64,000 bases of DNA from Baylisascaris procyonis. Lineage: Eukaryota > Nematoda > Chromadorea > Rhabditida > Ascarididae. The DNA lies in contig JAZARR010000244.1 in NCBI GenBank assembly GCA_037389465.1, forward strand, positions 1 through 64,000. Reading direction: 5' to 3'. The translations under genes were made by a program, and so were the position numbers. Positions 22,601 through 36,079 of this stretch are shown in pieces; within the stretch, counting starts at the first letter, position 1, and each line of letters starts with the position of its first letter. Below the pieces are notes generated by a model. That model made no database searches. It saw only the letters and a list, made by a program, of their open reading frames with translations, and had not been told where the DNA came from.

Positions 22601-25600
22601 CTAAGCCTAACCCTAAGCCTAAGCCTCAAACAAAGCCTGAGCTGAAGCCCCCAAGCCTAAGCCTAAGCTTAAGCCTAAGCCTAAGCCTAAGCCTAAGCCT
22701 AAGCCTAAGCCTAAGCCTAAGCCTAAGCCTAAGCCTAAGCCTAAGCTTAAGCCTAAGCCTAAGCCTAAGCCTAACCTAAGCTTAAGCCTGAGCCTAGGCC
22801 AAAGCCTAACCCTAAGCTCTAAGCCTAAGCCTAAGCCTCACCCAAAGCCTAAGCTGAAGCCCCTAAGCCTAAGCCTAAGCCTAATCCTAAGCCTAAGCCT
22901 AAGCCTAACCCTAAGCCTAAGCCTCAAACAAAGCCTGAGCTGAAGCCTAAGCCTAAGCCTAAGCTTAAGCCTAAGCCTAAGCCTAAGCCTAAGCCTAAGG
23001 CTAGGCCTAAGCCTAAGCCTCAGCCTAAGCCTAAGCCTAAGCTTAAGCCTAAGCCTAAGCCTAAGCCTAAGCCTAAGCCTAAGCCTATGCCTAAGCCTAA
23101 GCCTAAGGCTAAGCCTAAGGCTAACTCTAAGCCTAAGCCTAAGCCTAAGCCTAAGCCTAAGCCGAAGCCTAAGCCTAAGCCTAAGCCTAAGCCTAAGCCT
23201 AAGCTCAAGCCTAAGCCTAAGCTCAAGCCTATGCCTAAGCCTAAGCTTAAGCCTAAGCCTAAGCCTAAGCCAAAGCCTAAGCCTAAGCCTAAGCCTAATC
23301 CTAAGCCTAAGGCTAACTTTAAGACTAAGCCTAAGCCTAAGCCAAAGCCTAAGCCTAAGCCTAAGCCTAACCCTAAGCCTAAGCCTCAAACAAAGCCTGA
23401 GCTGAAGCCCCCAAGCCTAAGCCTAAGCTTAAGCCTAAGCCCCTAAGCCTAAGCCTAAGCCTAAGCCTAAGCCTAAGCCTAAGGCTAAGCCTAAGCCTAA
23501 GCCTAAGCTTAAGCCTAAGCCTAAGCCTAAGCCTAACCTAAGCTTAAGCCTGAGCCTAAGCCAAAGCCTAACCCTAAGCCTAAGCCTAAGCCTAAGCCTC
23601 ACCCAAAGCCTAAGCTGAAGCCCCTAAGCCTAAGCCTAAGCCTAATCCTAAGCCTAAGCCTAAGACTAACCTAAGTGTAAGCGTGAGCGTAAGCCTAAGC
23701 CTAAGGCTAAGCCTAAGCCTCAGCCTAAGCCTAAGCTCAAGCCTAAGCCTTAGCCTAAGCCTAAGCCTAAGCCTAAGGCTGACTCTAAGCCTAAGCCTAA
23801 GCCTAAGCCTAAGGCTAAGCCTTAGCCTAAGCCTAAGCCTAAGGCTAACCCTAAGCCTAAGCCCTAAGCGTAAGCCTAAGCCTAAGCCTAATCCTGAGCC
23901 TAAGCCTAAGCCTAACCTAAGTGTAAGCGTAAGCCTAAGCCTAAGCCTAAGGCTAAGCCTAAGCCTCAGCCTAAGCCTAAGCTTAAGCCTAAGCCTTAGC
24001 CTAAGCCTAAGGCTGACTCTAAGCCTAAGCCTAAGCCTAAGCCTAAGCCTAACCTAAGCCTAAGCCTCAAACAAAGCCTGAGCTGAAGCCCCCAAGCCTA
24101 AGCCTAAGCTTAAGCCTAAGCCTAAGCCTAAGCCTAAGCCTAAGCCTAAGCCTAAGCCTAAGCCTAAGCCTAAGGCTAAGCCTAAGCCTAAGCCTAAGCT
24201 TAAGCCTAAGCCTAAGCCTAAGCCTAAGCCTAACCTAAGCTTAAGCCTAAGCCTAAGCCAAAGCCTAACCCTATGCCTAAGCCTAAGCCTAAGCCTCACC
24301 CAAAGCCTAAGCTGAAGCCCTAAGCCTAAGCCTAAGCCTAATCCTAAGCCTAAGCCTAAGCCTAACCTAAGTGTAAGCGTGAGCGTAAGCCTAAGCCTAA
24401 GCCTCAGCCTAAGCCTAAGCTTAAGCCTAAGCCTAAGCCTAACCCTTAGCCTAAGCCTAAGCCTAAGCCTAAGCCTAACCTAAGTGTAAGCGTAACCTAA
24501 GCCTAAGCCTAAGCCTAAGCTTAAGCCTAAGCCTAAGCCTAAGCCTAAGCCTAAGCCTAAGCGTAAGGCTAACTCTAAGCCTAATCCTAAGCCTAAGCCT
24601 AAGCCTAAGCCCTATGCCTAAGCCTAAGCCTAAGGCTAACTCTAAGCCTAAGCCTAAGCCTAAGCCTAACCCTAAGCCTAACCCTAAGCCTAGGCCTAAG
24701 CCTAAGCCTAAGCCTAAGCCTAAGCCTAACCTAAGCGTAAGCGTAAGCCTAAGCCTAAGCCTAAGCCTAAGCCTAAGCCTAAGCCTAAGCCTAAGCCTAA
24801 GCCTAAGCCTAAGCCTAAGCCTAAGCCTAAGCCTAAGCCTAAGCCTAAGCCTAAGCCTAAGCCTAAGCCTAAGGCTAAGCCTAAGGCTAACTCTAAGCCT
24901 AAGCCTAAGCCTAAGCCTAAGCCTAAGCCTAAGCCTAAGCCTAAGCCTAAGCCTAAGCCTAAGCCTAAGCTCAAGCCTAAGCCTAAGCTCAAGCCTATGC
25001 CTAAGCCTAAGCTTAAGCCTAAGCCTAAGCCTAAGCCAAAGCCTAAGCCTAAGCCTAAGCCTAATCCTAAGCCTAAGGCTAACTTTAAGACTAAGCCTAA
25101 GCCTAAGCCAAAGCCTAAGCCTAAGCCTAAGCCTAACCCTAAGCCTAAGCCTCAAACAAAGCCTGAGCTGAAGCCCCCAAGCCTAAGCCTAAGCTTAAGC
25201 CTAAGCCTAAGCCTAAGCCTAAGCCTAAGCCTAAGCCTAAGCCTAAGGCTAAGCCTAAGCCTAAGCCTAAGCTTAAGCCTAAGCCTAAGCCTAAGCCTAA
25301 CCTAAGCTTAAGCCTGAGCCTAGGCCAAAGCCTAACCCTAAGCCTAAGCCTAAGCCTAAGCCTCACCCAAAGCCTAAGCTGAAGCCTAAGCCTAAGCCTA
25401 AGCCTAATCCTAAGCCTAAGCCTAAGCCTAACCTAAGTGTAAGCGTGAGCGTAAGCCTAAGCCTAAGGCTAAGCCTAAGCCTCAGCCTAAGCCTAAGCTC
25501 AAGCCTAAACCTTAGCCTAAGCCTAAGCCTAAGCCTAAGGCTGACTCTAAGCCTAAGCCTAAGCCTAAGCCTAAGGCTAACCCTTAGCCTAAGCCTAAGC

Positions 25601-27200
25601 CTAAGGCTAACCTAAGCCTAAGCCTAAGCGTAAGCCTAAGCCTAAGCCTAATCCTGAGCCTAAGCCTAAGCCTAACCTAAGTGTAAGCGTAAGCCTAAGC
25701 CTAAGCCTAAGGCTAAGCCTAAGCCTCAGCCTAAGCCTAAGCTTAAGCCTAAGCCTTAGCCTAAGCCTAAGGCTGACTCTAAGCCTAAGCCTAAGCCTAA
25801 GCCTAAGCCTAACCCTAAGCCTAAGCCTCAAACAAAGCCTGAGCTGAAGCCCCCAAGCCTAAGCCTAAGCTTAAGCCTAAGCCTAAGCCTAAGCCTAAGC
25901 CTAAGCCTAAGCCTAAGCCTAAGCCTAAGCCTAAGGCTAAGCCTAAGCCTAAGCCTAAGCTTAAGCCTAAGCCTAAGCCTAAGCCTAAGCCTAACCTAAG
26001 CTTAAGCCTAAGCCTAAGCCAAAGCCTAACCCTAAGCCTAAGCCTAAACCTAAGCCTCACCCAAAGCCTAAGCTGAAGCCTAAGCCTAAGCCTAAGCCTA
26101 ATCCTAAGCCTAAGCCTAAGCCTATCCTAAGTGTAAGCGTGAGCGTAAGCCTAAGCCTAAGCCTCAGCCTAAGCCTAAGCTTAAGCCTAAGCCTAAGGCT
26201 AACCCTTAGCCTAAGCCTAAGCCTAAGCCTAAGCCTAACCTAAGTGTAAGCGTAACCTAAGCCTAAGCCTAAGCCTAAGCCTAAGCCTAAGCCTAATCCT
26301 GAGCCTAAGCCTAAGCCTAACCTAAGTGTAAGCTTAAGCCTAAGCCTAAGCCTAAGCCTAAGCCTATGCCTAAGCCTAAGCCTAAGGCTAACTCTAAGCC
26401 TAATCCTAAGCCTAAGCCTAACCCTAAGCCTAACCTAAGCCTAGCCTATGCCTAAGCCTAAGCCTAAGCCTAAGCCTAACCTAAGCGTAAGCGTAAGCCT
26501 AAGCCTAAGCCTAAGGCTAGGCCTAAGCCTAAGCCTCAGCCTAAGCCTAAGCCTAAGCTTAAGCCTAAGCCTAAGCCTAAGCCTAAGCCTAAGCCTATGC
26601 CTAAGCCTAAGCCTAAGGCTAAGCCTAAGGCTAACTCTAAGCCTAAGCCTAAGCCTAAGCCTAAGCCTAAGCCTAAGCCTAAGCCTAAGCCTAAGCCTAA
26701 GCCTAAGCTCAAGCCTAAGCCTAAGCCTAAGCTTAAGCCTAAGCCTAAGCCTAAGCCAAAGCCTAAGCCTAAGCCTAAGCCTAATCCTAAGCCTAAGCCT
26801 AAGCCTAAGGCTAACTTTAAGACTAAGCCTAAGCCTAAGCCAAAGCCTAAGCCTAAGCCTAAGCCTAACCCTAAGCCTAAGCCTCAAACAAAGCCTGAGC
26901 TGAAGCCCCCAAGCCTAAGCCTAAGCTTAAGCCTAAGCCCCTAAGCCTAAGCCTAAGCCTAAGCCTAAGCCTAAGCCTAAGGCTAAGCCTAAGCCTAAGC
27001 CTAAGCTTAAGCCTAAGCCTAAGCCTAAGCCTAACCTAAGCTTAAGCCTGAGCCTAGGCCAAAGCCTAACCCTAAGCCTAAGCCTAAGCCTAAGCCTCAC
27101 CCAAAGCCTAAGCTGAAGCCTAAGCCTAAGCCTAAGCCTAATCCTAAGCCTAAGCCTAAGCCTAACCTAAGTGTAAGCGTGAGCGTAAGCCTAAGCCGTA
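22600..27200. repeat. B-type higher-order repeat array, second block
   Basis: CTCAAACAAAGCCTGAG occurs at 22626, 22924, 23386, 24067, 25152, 25828 and 26884. Positions 23386, 24067, 25152, 25828 and 26884 match 13105, 13786, 14856, 15534 and 16593 of the first block at an almost constant offset of 10281-10296 bp. This block is therefore a segmental copy of the first block, not an independent expansion. Confidence 0.85.
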
Positions 27201-28199
27201 GGCTAAGCCTAAGCCTCAGCCTAAGCCTAAGCTCAAGCCTAAGCCTTAGCCTAAGCCTAAGCCTAAGCCTAAGGCTGACTCTAAGCCTAGGCCTAAGCCT
27301 AAGCCTAAGCCTAATCCTAAGCCTAAGCCTAAGCCTAAGCCTAAGCCTAAGCCTAAGCCTAAGGCTAACCCTTAGCCTAAGCCTAAGCCTAAGGCTAACC
27401 CTAAGCCTAAGCCTAAGCGTAAGCCTAAGCCTAAGCCTAATCCTGAGCCTAAGCCTAAGCCTAGCCTAAGTGTAAGCGTAAGCCTAAGCCTAAGCCTAAG
27501 GCTAGGCCTAAGCCTCAGCCTAAGCCTAAGCTTAAGCCTAAGCCTTAGCCTAAGCCTAAGGCTGACTCTAAGCCTAAGCCTAAGCCTAAGCCTAAGCCTA
27601 ATCCTAAGCCTAAGCCTAAGCCTAAGCCTAAGGCTAACCCTTAGCCTAAGCCTAAGCCTAAGGCTAACCTAAGCCTAAGCCTAAGCCTAAGCCTAAGCCT
27701 AGGCCTAAGCCTAACCCTTAGCCTAAGCCTAAGCCTAAGCCTAAACCTAAGCCTAAACCTAAGCCTAAGCCTAAGGCTAACCTAAGCCTAAGCCTAAGCC
27801 TAAGCCTAAGCCTAAGCCTAAGCCTAAGCCTAAGCCTAAGCCTAAGCCTAAGCCTAAGCCTAAGCCTAAGCCTAAGCCTAAGCCTAAGCCTAAGCCTATG
27901 CTTAAGCCTAAGCCTAAGCCTAAGCCTAAGCCTAAGCCTAAGCCTAAGCCTAAGCCTAAGCCTAAGCCTAAGCCTAAGCCTAAGCCTAAGCCTAAGCCTA
28001 AGCCCAAGCCTAATCCTAAGCCTAAGCCTAAGCCTAAGCCTAAGCCTAAGCCTAAGCCTAAGCCTAAGCCTAAGCCTAAGCCTAAGCCTAAGCCTAAGCC
28101 TAAGCCTAAGCCTAAGCCTAACCCTAGGCCTAAGCCCCTCAGCCTAAACCTAAGCCTAAGCCTAAGCGTAAGCCTAAGCCTAAGTGTAAGCCTAAGCCT

Positions 28200-31100
28200 A
28201 AGCCTAAGGCGAACCATAAGCCTAAGCCTTAACCCAATAATAAGCCTAATCCTAAGCTCCTGATCCTAAGCCTAAGCCTAAGCCTAAGCCCAAGCCCAAG
28301 CCTAAGGCTAAGCCCAAGCCTAAGCCTAAGCCTAAGGCTAATCCCAAGCCTAAGCCTAAGCCTAAGCCTAAGCCTAAGGCTAACTCTAAGCCTAAGCCTA
28401 AGCCTAAGCCTAAGCCTAAGCCTAAGCCTAAGCCAAAGCCTAAGCCTAAGCCCAAGCGTAAGCCTAAGCCTAAGCCTAAGCCTAAGCCTAAGCCTAAGCC
28501 TAAGCCTAAGCCTAACCCTAAGCCTAAGCCTAAGCCTAAGCCTAAGCCTAAGCCTAAGCCTAAGCCTAAGCCTAAGCCTAAGCCTAACCCTAAGCCTAAC
28601 CCTAAGCCTAAGCCTAAGCCTTAGCCTAAGCCTAAGCTTAAGCCTAAGCCTAAGCCTAAGCCCTAAGCCTAAGCCTAAGCCTAAGCCTAAGCCTAAGCCT
28701 AACCCTAAGCCTAAGCCTAAGCCTAACCCTAAGCCTAAGCCTAAGCCTAAGCCTAAGCCTAAGCCTAAGCTTAAGCCTAAGCTTAAGCCTAAGCCTAAGC
28801 TTAAGACTAAGCCTAAGCCTAAGCCTAAGCCTAAGCCTAAGCCTAAGCCTAAGCCCAAGCCTAAGCCTAAGCCTAAACCTAAACCCCTAAGCGTAGGCCT
28901 AAGCCTAAGCCTAAACTTAAGCCTGAGTGTAAGCCTAAGCCTAAGCCCAAGGCGAACCATAAGCCTAAGCCTTAACCCAATAATAAGCCTAATCCTAAGC
29001 TCCTGATCCTAAGGCTAAGCCCAAGCCTGAGCCTAAGCCCAAGCCCAAGCCTAAGGCTAAGCTTAAGCCTAAGCCTAACCTAAGTGTAAGCGTAAGCGTA
29101 ACCTAAGCCTAAGGCTAAGCCTAAGCCTCAGCCTAAGCCTAAGCTTAAGCCTAAGCCTAAGCCTAAGCCTAATCCTAAGCCTAAGCCTAAGCCTAAGCCT
29201 AATCCTAAGCCTAAGCCTAAGCCTAAGCCTAAGCCTAAGCTTAAGGCTGACCCTTAGCCTAAGCCTAAGCCTAAGGCTAACCTAAGCCTAAGCCTAAGCC
29301 TAAGCCTAAGCCTAAGCCTAAGCCTAACCCTTAGCCTAAGCCTAAGCCTAAGCCCAATCCTAAGCCTAAGCCTAAGCCTAAACCCCTAAGCGTAGGCCTA
29401 AGCCTAAGCCTCAACTTAAGCCTAAGTGTAAGCCTAAGCCTAACCTAAGTGTAAGCGTAAGCGTAAGCCTAAGCCTAAGGCTAAGCCTAAGCCTCAGCCT
29501 AAGCCTAAGCCTAAGCCTAAGCCTAAGCCTAAACCTAAGCCTAAGCCTAAGCCTAATCCTAAGCTTAAGCCTAAGCCTAAGCCCAATCCTAAGCCTAAGC
29601 CTAAGCCTAAACCCCTAAGCGTAGGCCTAAGCCTAAGCCTCAACTTAAGCCTAAGTGTAAGCCTAAGCCTAAGCCTAAGCCTAAGCCTAAGCCTAAGCTT
29701 AAGCCTAAGCCTAAGCCTAAGCCTAAGCCTAAGCTTAAGCCTAAGCCTAAGCCTAAGCCTAAGCCTAAGCCTAAGCCTAAGCCTAAGCCTAAGCCTAAGC
29801 CTAAGCCTAAGCCTAAGCCTAAGCCTTAGCCTAAACCCTTTAGCCTAAGCCTAAGCCTAAGCCTAAGTGTAAGCCTAAGCCTAAGCCTAAGGCGAACCAT
29901 AAGCCCAAGCCTTAACCCAATAATGAGCCTAATCCTAAGCTCCTGATCCTAAGCCTAAGCCTAAGCCTAAGCCTGAGCCTAAGCCCAAGCCCAAGCCTAA
30001 GGCTAAGCGTAAGCCTAAGCCTAACCTAAGTGTAAGCGTAAGCGTAACCCTAAGCCTAAGGCTAAGCCTAAGCCTCAGCCTAAGCCTAAGCTTAAGCCTA
30101 AGCCTAAGCCTAAGCCTAAGCCTAAGCCTAATCCTAAGCCTAAGCCTAAGCCTAAGCCTAATCCTAAGCCTAAGCCTAAGCCTAAGCCTAAGCCTAAGCC
30201 TAAGGCTGACCCTTAGCCTAAGCCTAAGCCTAAGGCTAACCCTAAGCCTAAGCCTAAGCCTAAGCCTAAGCCTAAGCCTAAGCCTAACCCTTAGCCTAAG
30301 CCTAAGCCTAAGCCCAATCCTAAGCCTAAGCCTAAGCCTAAACCCCTAAGCGTAGGCCTAAGCCTAAGCCTCAACTTAAGCCTAAGCGTAGGCCTAAGCC
30401 TAAGCCTCAACTTAAGCCTAAGTGTAAGCCTAAGCCTAAGCCTAAGCCTAAGCCTAAGCCTAAGCTTAAGCCTAAGCCTAAGCCTAAGCCTAAGCCTAAG
30501 CCTGGGCCTAAGCCTAAGCCTAAGCCTAAGCCCAAGCCTAAGCCTAAGCCTAAGCCTAAGCCTAAGCCTAAACCTAAGCCTAAGCCTAAGCCTAAGCCTA
30601 AGCCTAAGCCTAAGCCTAACCCTAAGCCTAAGCCTCAAACAAAGCCTGAGCTGAAGCCCCCAAGCCTAAGCCTAAGCTTAAGCCTAAGCCCCTAAGCCTA
30701 AGCCTAAGCCTAAGCCTAAGCCTAAGCCTAAGGCTAAGCCTAAGCCTAAGCCTAAGCTTAAGCCTAAGCCTAAGCCTAAGCCTAACCTAAGCTTAAGCCT
30801 GAGCCTAGGCCAAAGCCTCACCCTAAGCCCTGAGCCTAAGCCTAAGCCTCACCCAAAGCCTAAGCTGAAGCCCCTAAGCCTAAGCCTAAGCCTAATCCTA
30901 AGCCTAAGCCTAAGCCTAACCTAAGTGTAAGCGTGAGCGTAAGCCTAAGCCTAAGGCTAAGCCTAAGCCTCAGCCTAAGCCTAAGCTCAAGCCTAAGCCT
31001 TAGCCTAAGCCTAAGCCTAAGCCTAAGGCTGACTCTAAGCCTAGGCCTAAGCCTAAGCCTAAGCCTAATCCTAAGCCTAAGCCTAAGCCTAAGCCTAAGC

Positions 31101-34100
31101 CTAAGCCTAAGCCTAAGGCTAACCCTTAGCCAAAGCCTAAGCCTAAGGCTAACCTAAGCCTAAGCCTAAGCGTAAGCCTAAGCCTAAGCCTAATCCTGAC
31201 CCTAAGCCTAAGCCTAACTTAAGTGTAAGCGTAAGCCTAAGCCTAAGCCTAAGGCTAAGCCTAAGCCTCAGCCTAAGCCTAAGCTTAAGCCTAAGCCTTA
31301 GCCTAAGCCTAAGGCTGACTCTAAGCCTAAGCCTAAGCCTAAGCCTAAGCCTAATCCTAAGCCTAAGCCTAAGCCTAAGCCTAAGGCTAACCCTTAGCCT
31401 AAGCCTAAGCCTAAGGCTAACCTAAGCCTAAGCCTAAGCCTAAGCCTAAGCCTAGGCCTAGGCCTAACCCTTAGCCTAAGCCTAAGCCTAAGCCTAAACC
31501 TAAGCCTAAGCCTAAGGCTAACCCTAAGCCTAAGCCTAAGCCTAAGCCTAAGCCTAAGCCTAAGCCTAAGCCTAAGCCTAAGCCTAAGCCTAAGCCTAAG
31601 CCTAAGCCTAAGCCTAAGCCTAAGCCTAAGCTTAAGCCTAAGCCTAAGCCTAAGCCTAAGCCTAAGCCTAAGCCTAAGCCTAAGCCTAAGCCTAAGCCTA
31701 AGCCCAAGCCTAATCCTAAGCCTAAGCCTAAGCCTAAGCCTAAGCCTAAGCCTAAGCCTAAGCCTAAGCCTAAGCCTAAGCCTAAGCCTAAGCCTAAGCC
31801 TAAGCCTAAGCCTAAGCCTAAGCCTAACCCTAAGCCTAAGCCCCTCAGCCTAAACCCCTAAGCCTAAGCCTAAGCGTAAGCCTAAGCCTAAGTGTAAGCC
31901 TAAGCCTAAGCCTAAGGCGAACCATAAGCCTAAGCCTTAACCCAATAATAAGCCTAATCCTAAGCTCCTGATCCTAAGCGTAAGCCTAAGCCTAAGCCCA
32001 AGCCCAAGCCTAAGGCTAAGCCCAAGCCTAAGCCTAAGCCTAAGGCTAATCCCAAGCCTAAGCCTAAGCCTAAGCCTAAGCCTAAGGCTAACTCTAAGCC
32101 TAAGCCTAAGCCTAAGCCTAAGCCTAAGCCTAAGCCTAAGCCAAAGCCTAAGCCTAAGCCTAAGCGTAAGCCTAAGCCTAAGCCTAAGCCTAAGCCTAAG
32201 CCTAAGCCTAAGCCTAAGCCTAACCCTAAGCCTAAGCCTAAGCCTAAGCCTAAGCCTAAGCCTAAGCCTAAGCCTAAGCCTAAGCCTAAGCCTAAGCCTA
32301 AGCCTAAGCCTAACCCTAAGCCCAAGCCTAAGCCTTAGCCTAAGCCTAAGCTTAAGCCTAAGCCTAAGCCTAAGCCTAAGCCTAAGCCTAAGCCTAAGCC
32401 TGACCCTAAGCCTAAGCCTAAGCCTAACCCTAAGCCTAAGCCTAAGCCTAAGCCTAAGCCTAAGCCTAAGCTTAAGCCTAAGCTTAAGCCTAAGCCTAAG
32501 CTTAAGACTAAGCCTAAGCCTAAGCCTAAGCCTAAGCCTAAGCCCAAGCCTAAGCCTAAGCCTAAACCTAAACCCCTAAGCGTAGGCCTAAGCCTAAGCC
32601 TAAACTTAAGCCTAAGTGTAAGCCTAAGCCTAAGCCTAAGCCTAAGCCTAAGCCTAAGCCTAAGCCTAAGCCTAACCTAAGCCTAAGCCTAAGCCTAAGC
32701 CTAAGCCTAAGCCTAAGCCTAAGCCTAAGCCTAAGCCTAAGCCTAACCTAAGCCTAACCCTAAGCCTAAGCCTAAGCCTAAGCCTAAGCCTAAGCTTAAG
32801 CCTAAGCCTAAGCCTAAGCCTAAGCCTAAGCCTAAGCCTAAGCCTAAGCCTAAGCCTAAGCCTAAGCCTAAGCCTAAGCCTAACCCTAAGCCTAAGCCTA
32901 AGCCTAAGCCTAAGCCTAAGCCTAAGCCTAAGCCTAAGCCTAAGTTTAAGCCTAAGCCTAAGCTTAAGACTAAGCCTAAGCCTAAGCCTAAGCCTAAGCC
33001 TAAGCCTAAGCCTAAGCCCAAGCCTAAGCCTAAGCCTAAGCCTAAACCCCTAAGCGTAGCCTAAGCCTAAGCCTAAACTTAAGCCTAAGTGTAAGCCTAA
33101 GCCTAAGCCCAAGGCGAACCATAAGCCTAAGCCTTAACCCAATAATAAGCCTAATCCTAAGCTCCTGATCCTAAGGCTAAGCCCAAGCCTGAGCCTAAGC
33201 CCAAGCCTAAGCCTAAGGCTAAGCTTAAGCCTAAGCCTAACCTAAGTGTAAGCGTAAGCGTAACCCTAAGCCTAAGGCTAAGCCTAAGCCTCAGCCTAAG
33301 CCTAAGCTTAAGCCTAAGCCTAAGCCTAAGCCTAATCCTAAGCCTAAGCCTAAGCCTAAGCCTAATCCTAAGCCTAAGCCTAAGCCTAAGCCTAAGCCTA
33401 AGCTTAAGGCTGACCCTTAGCCTAAGCCTAAGCCTAAGGCTAACCCTAAGCCTAAGCCTAAGCCTAAGCCTAAGCCTAAGCCTAAGCCTAACCCTTAGCC
33501 TAAGCCTAAGCCTAAGCCCAATCCTAAGCCTAAGCCTAAGCCTAAACCCCTAAGCGTAAGCCTAAGCCTAAGCCTCAACTTAAGCCTAAGTGTAAGCCTA
33601 AGCCTAACCTAAGTGTAAGCGTAAGCGTAAGCCTAAGCCTAAGGCTAAGCCTAAGCCTAAGCCTAAGCCTAAGCCTAAGCCTAAGCCTAAGCCTAAACCT
33701 AAGCCTAAGCCTAAGCCTAATCCTAAGCTTAAGCCTAAGCCTAAGCCCAATCCTAAGCCTAAGCCTAAGCCTAAGCCTAAGCGTAAGCCTAAGCCTAAGC
33801 CTCAACTTAAGCCTAAGTGTAAGCCTAAGCCTAAGCCTAAGCCTAAGCCTAAGCCTAAGCTTAAGCCTAAGCCTAAGCCTAAGCCTAAGCCTAAGCTTAA
33901 GCCTAAGCCTAAGCCTAAGCCTAAGCCTAAGCCTAAGCCTAAGCCTAAGCCTAAGCCTAAGCCTAAGCCTAAGCCTAAGCCTAAGCCTAAGCCTAAGCCT
34001 AAACCCTTAGCCTAAGCCTAAGCCTAAGCCTAAGCCTAAGCCTAAGCCTAAGCCTAAGGCGAACCTAAGCCCAAGCCTTAACCCAATAATGAGCCTAAGC

Positions 34101-36000
34101 CTAAGCTCCTGATCCTAAGCCTAAGCCTAAGCCTAAGCCTGAGCCTAAGCCCAAGCCCAAGCCTAAGGCTAAGCGTAAGCCTAAGCCTAACCTAAGTGTA
34201 AGCGTAAGCCTAACCTAAGCCTAAGGCTAAGCCTAAGCCTCAGCCTAAGCCTAAGCTTAAGCCTAAGCCTAAGCCTAAGCCTAAGCCTAAGCCTAATCCT
34301 AAGCCTAAGCCTAAGCCTAAGCCTAATCCTAAGCCTAAGCCTAAGCCTAAGCCTAAGCCTAAGCCTAAGGCTGACCCTTAGCCTAAGCCTAAGCCTAAGG
34401 CTAACCTAAGCCTAAGCCTAAGCCTAAGCCTAAGCCTAAGCCTAAGCCTAACCCTTAGCCTAAGCCTAAGCCTAAGCCCAATCCTAAGCCTAAGCCTAAG
34501 CCTAAACCCCTAAGCGTAGGCCTAAGCCTAAGCCTCAACTTAAGCCTAAGCGTAGGCCTAAGCCTAAGCCTCAACTTAAGCCTAAGTGTAAGCCTAAGCC
34601 TAAGCCTAAGCCTAAGCCTAAGCCTAAGCTTAAGCCTAAGCCTAAGCCTAAGCCTAAGCCTAAGCCTGGGCCTAAGCCTAAGCCTAAGCCTAAGCCCAAG
34701 CCTAAGCCTAAGCCTAAGCCTAAGCCTAAGCCTAAACCTAAGCCTAAGCCTAAGCCTAAGCCTAAGCCTAAGCCTAAGCCTAACCCTAAGCCTAAGCCTC
34801 AAACAAAGCCTGAGCTGAAGCCCCCAAGCCTAAGCCTAAGCTTAAGCCTAAGCCTTAGCCTAAGCCTAAGCCTAAGCCTAAGCCTAAGCCTAAGCCTAAG
34901 GCTAAGCCTAAGCCTAAGCCTAAGCTTAAGCCTAAGCCTAAGCCTAAGCCTAACCTAAGCTTAAGCCTGAGCCTAGGCCAAAGCCTAACCTAAGCCTAAG
35001 CCTAAGCCTAAGCCTCACCCAAAGCCTAAGCTGAAGCCTAAGCCTAAGCCTAAGCCTAATCCTAAGCCTAAGCCTAAGCCTAACCTAAGTGTAAGCGTGA
35101 GCGTAAGCCTAAGCCTAAGGCTAAGCCTAAGCCTAAGCCTAAGCCTAAGCTCAAGCCTAAGCCTTAGCCTAAGCCTAAGCCTAAGCCTAAGGCTGACTCT
35201 AAGCCTAGGCCTAAGCCTAAGCCTAAGCCTAATCCTAAGCCTAAGCCTAAGCCTAAGCCTAAGCCTAAGCCTAAGCCTAAGGCTAACCCTTAGCCTAAGC
35301 CTAAGCCTAAGGCTAACCTAAGCCTAAGCCTAAGCCTAAGCCTAAGCCTAAGCCTAATCCTGACCCTAAGCCTAAGCCTAACCTAAGTGTAAGCGTAAGC
35401 CTAAGCCTAAGCCTAAGGCTAAGCCTAAGCCTCAGCCTAAGCCTAAGCCTAAGCCTAAGCTTAAGCCTAAGCCTAAGCCTGACTCTAAGCCTAAGCCTAA
35501 GCCTAAGCCTAAGCCTAATCCTAAGCCTAAGCCTAAGCCTAAGCCTAAGGCTAACCCTTAGCCTAAGCCTAAGCCTAAGGCTAACCTAAGCCTAAGCCTA
35601 AGCCTAAGCCTAAGCCTAGGCCTAGGCCTAACCCTTAGCCTAAGCCTAAGCCTAAGCCTAAACCTAAGCCTAAGCCTAAGGCTAACCCTAAGCCTAAGCC
35701 TAAGCCTAAGCCTAAGCCTAAGCCTAAGCCTAAGCCTAAGCCTAAGCCTAAGCCTAAGCCTAAGCCTAAGCCTAAGCCTAAGCCTAAGCCTAAGCTTAAG
35801 CCTAAGCCTAAGCCTAAGCCTAAGCCTAAGCCTAAGCCTAAGCTAAGCCTAAGCCTAAGCCTAAGCCTAAGCCTAAGCCTAAGCCTAAGCCTAAGCCTAA
35901 GTGTAAGCCTAAGCCTAAGCCTAAGCCTAAGCCTCAGCCTAAGCCTAAGCCTAAGCCTAAGCCTAAGGCTAACCCTTAGCCTAAGCCTAAGCCTAAGCCT
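28200..36000. repeat. XYZT-type higher-order units 4 and 5
   Basis: X/Y/Z/T landmarks lie near 28.21/28.95/29.89/30.64 kb and 31.91/33.11/34.06/34.80 kb. Long stretches are the same between the two units at an offset near 4164 bp; for example the text around 30291-30638 and 34455-34802 encodes the same 115-residue dipeptide string. Confidence 0.82.
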
Positions 36001-36079
36001 AAGCCTAAGCCTAAGTAAGCCTAAGCCTAAGCCTAAGCCTAAGCCTAAGCCTAAGCCTAAGCCTAAGCCTGAGCCTAAG

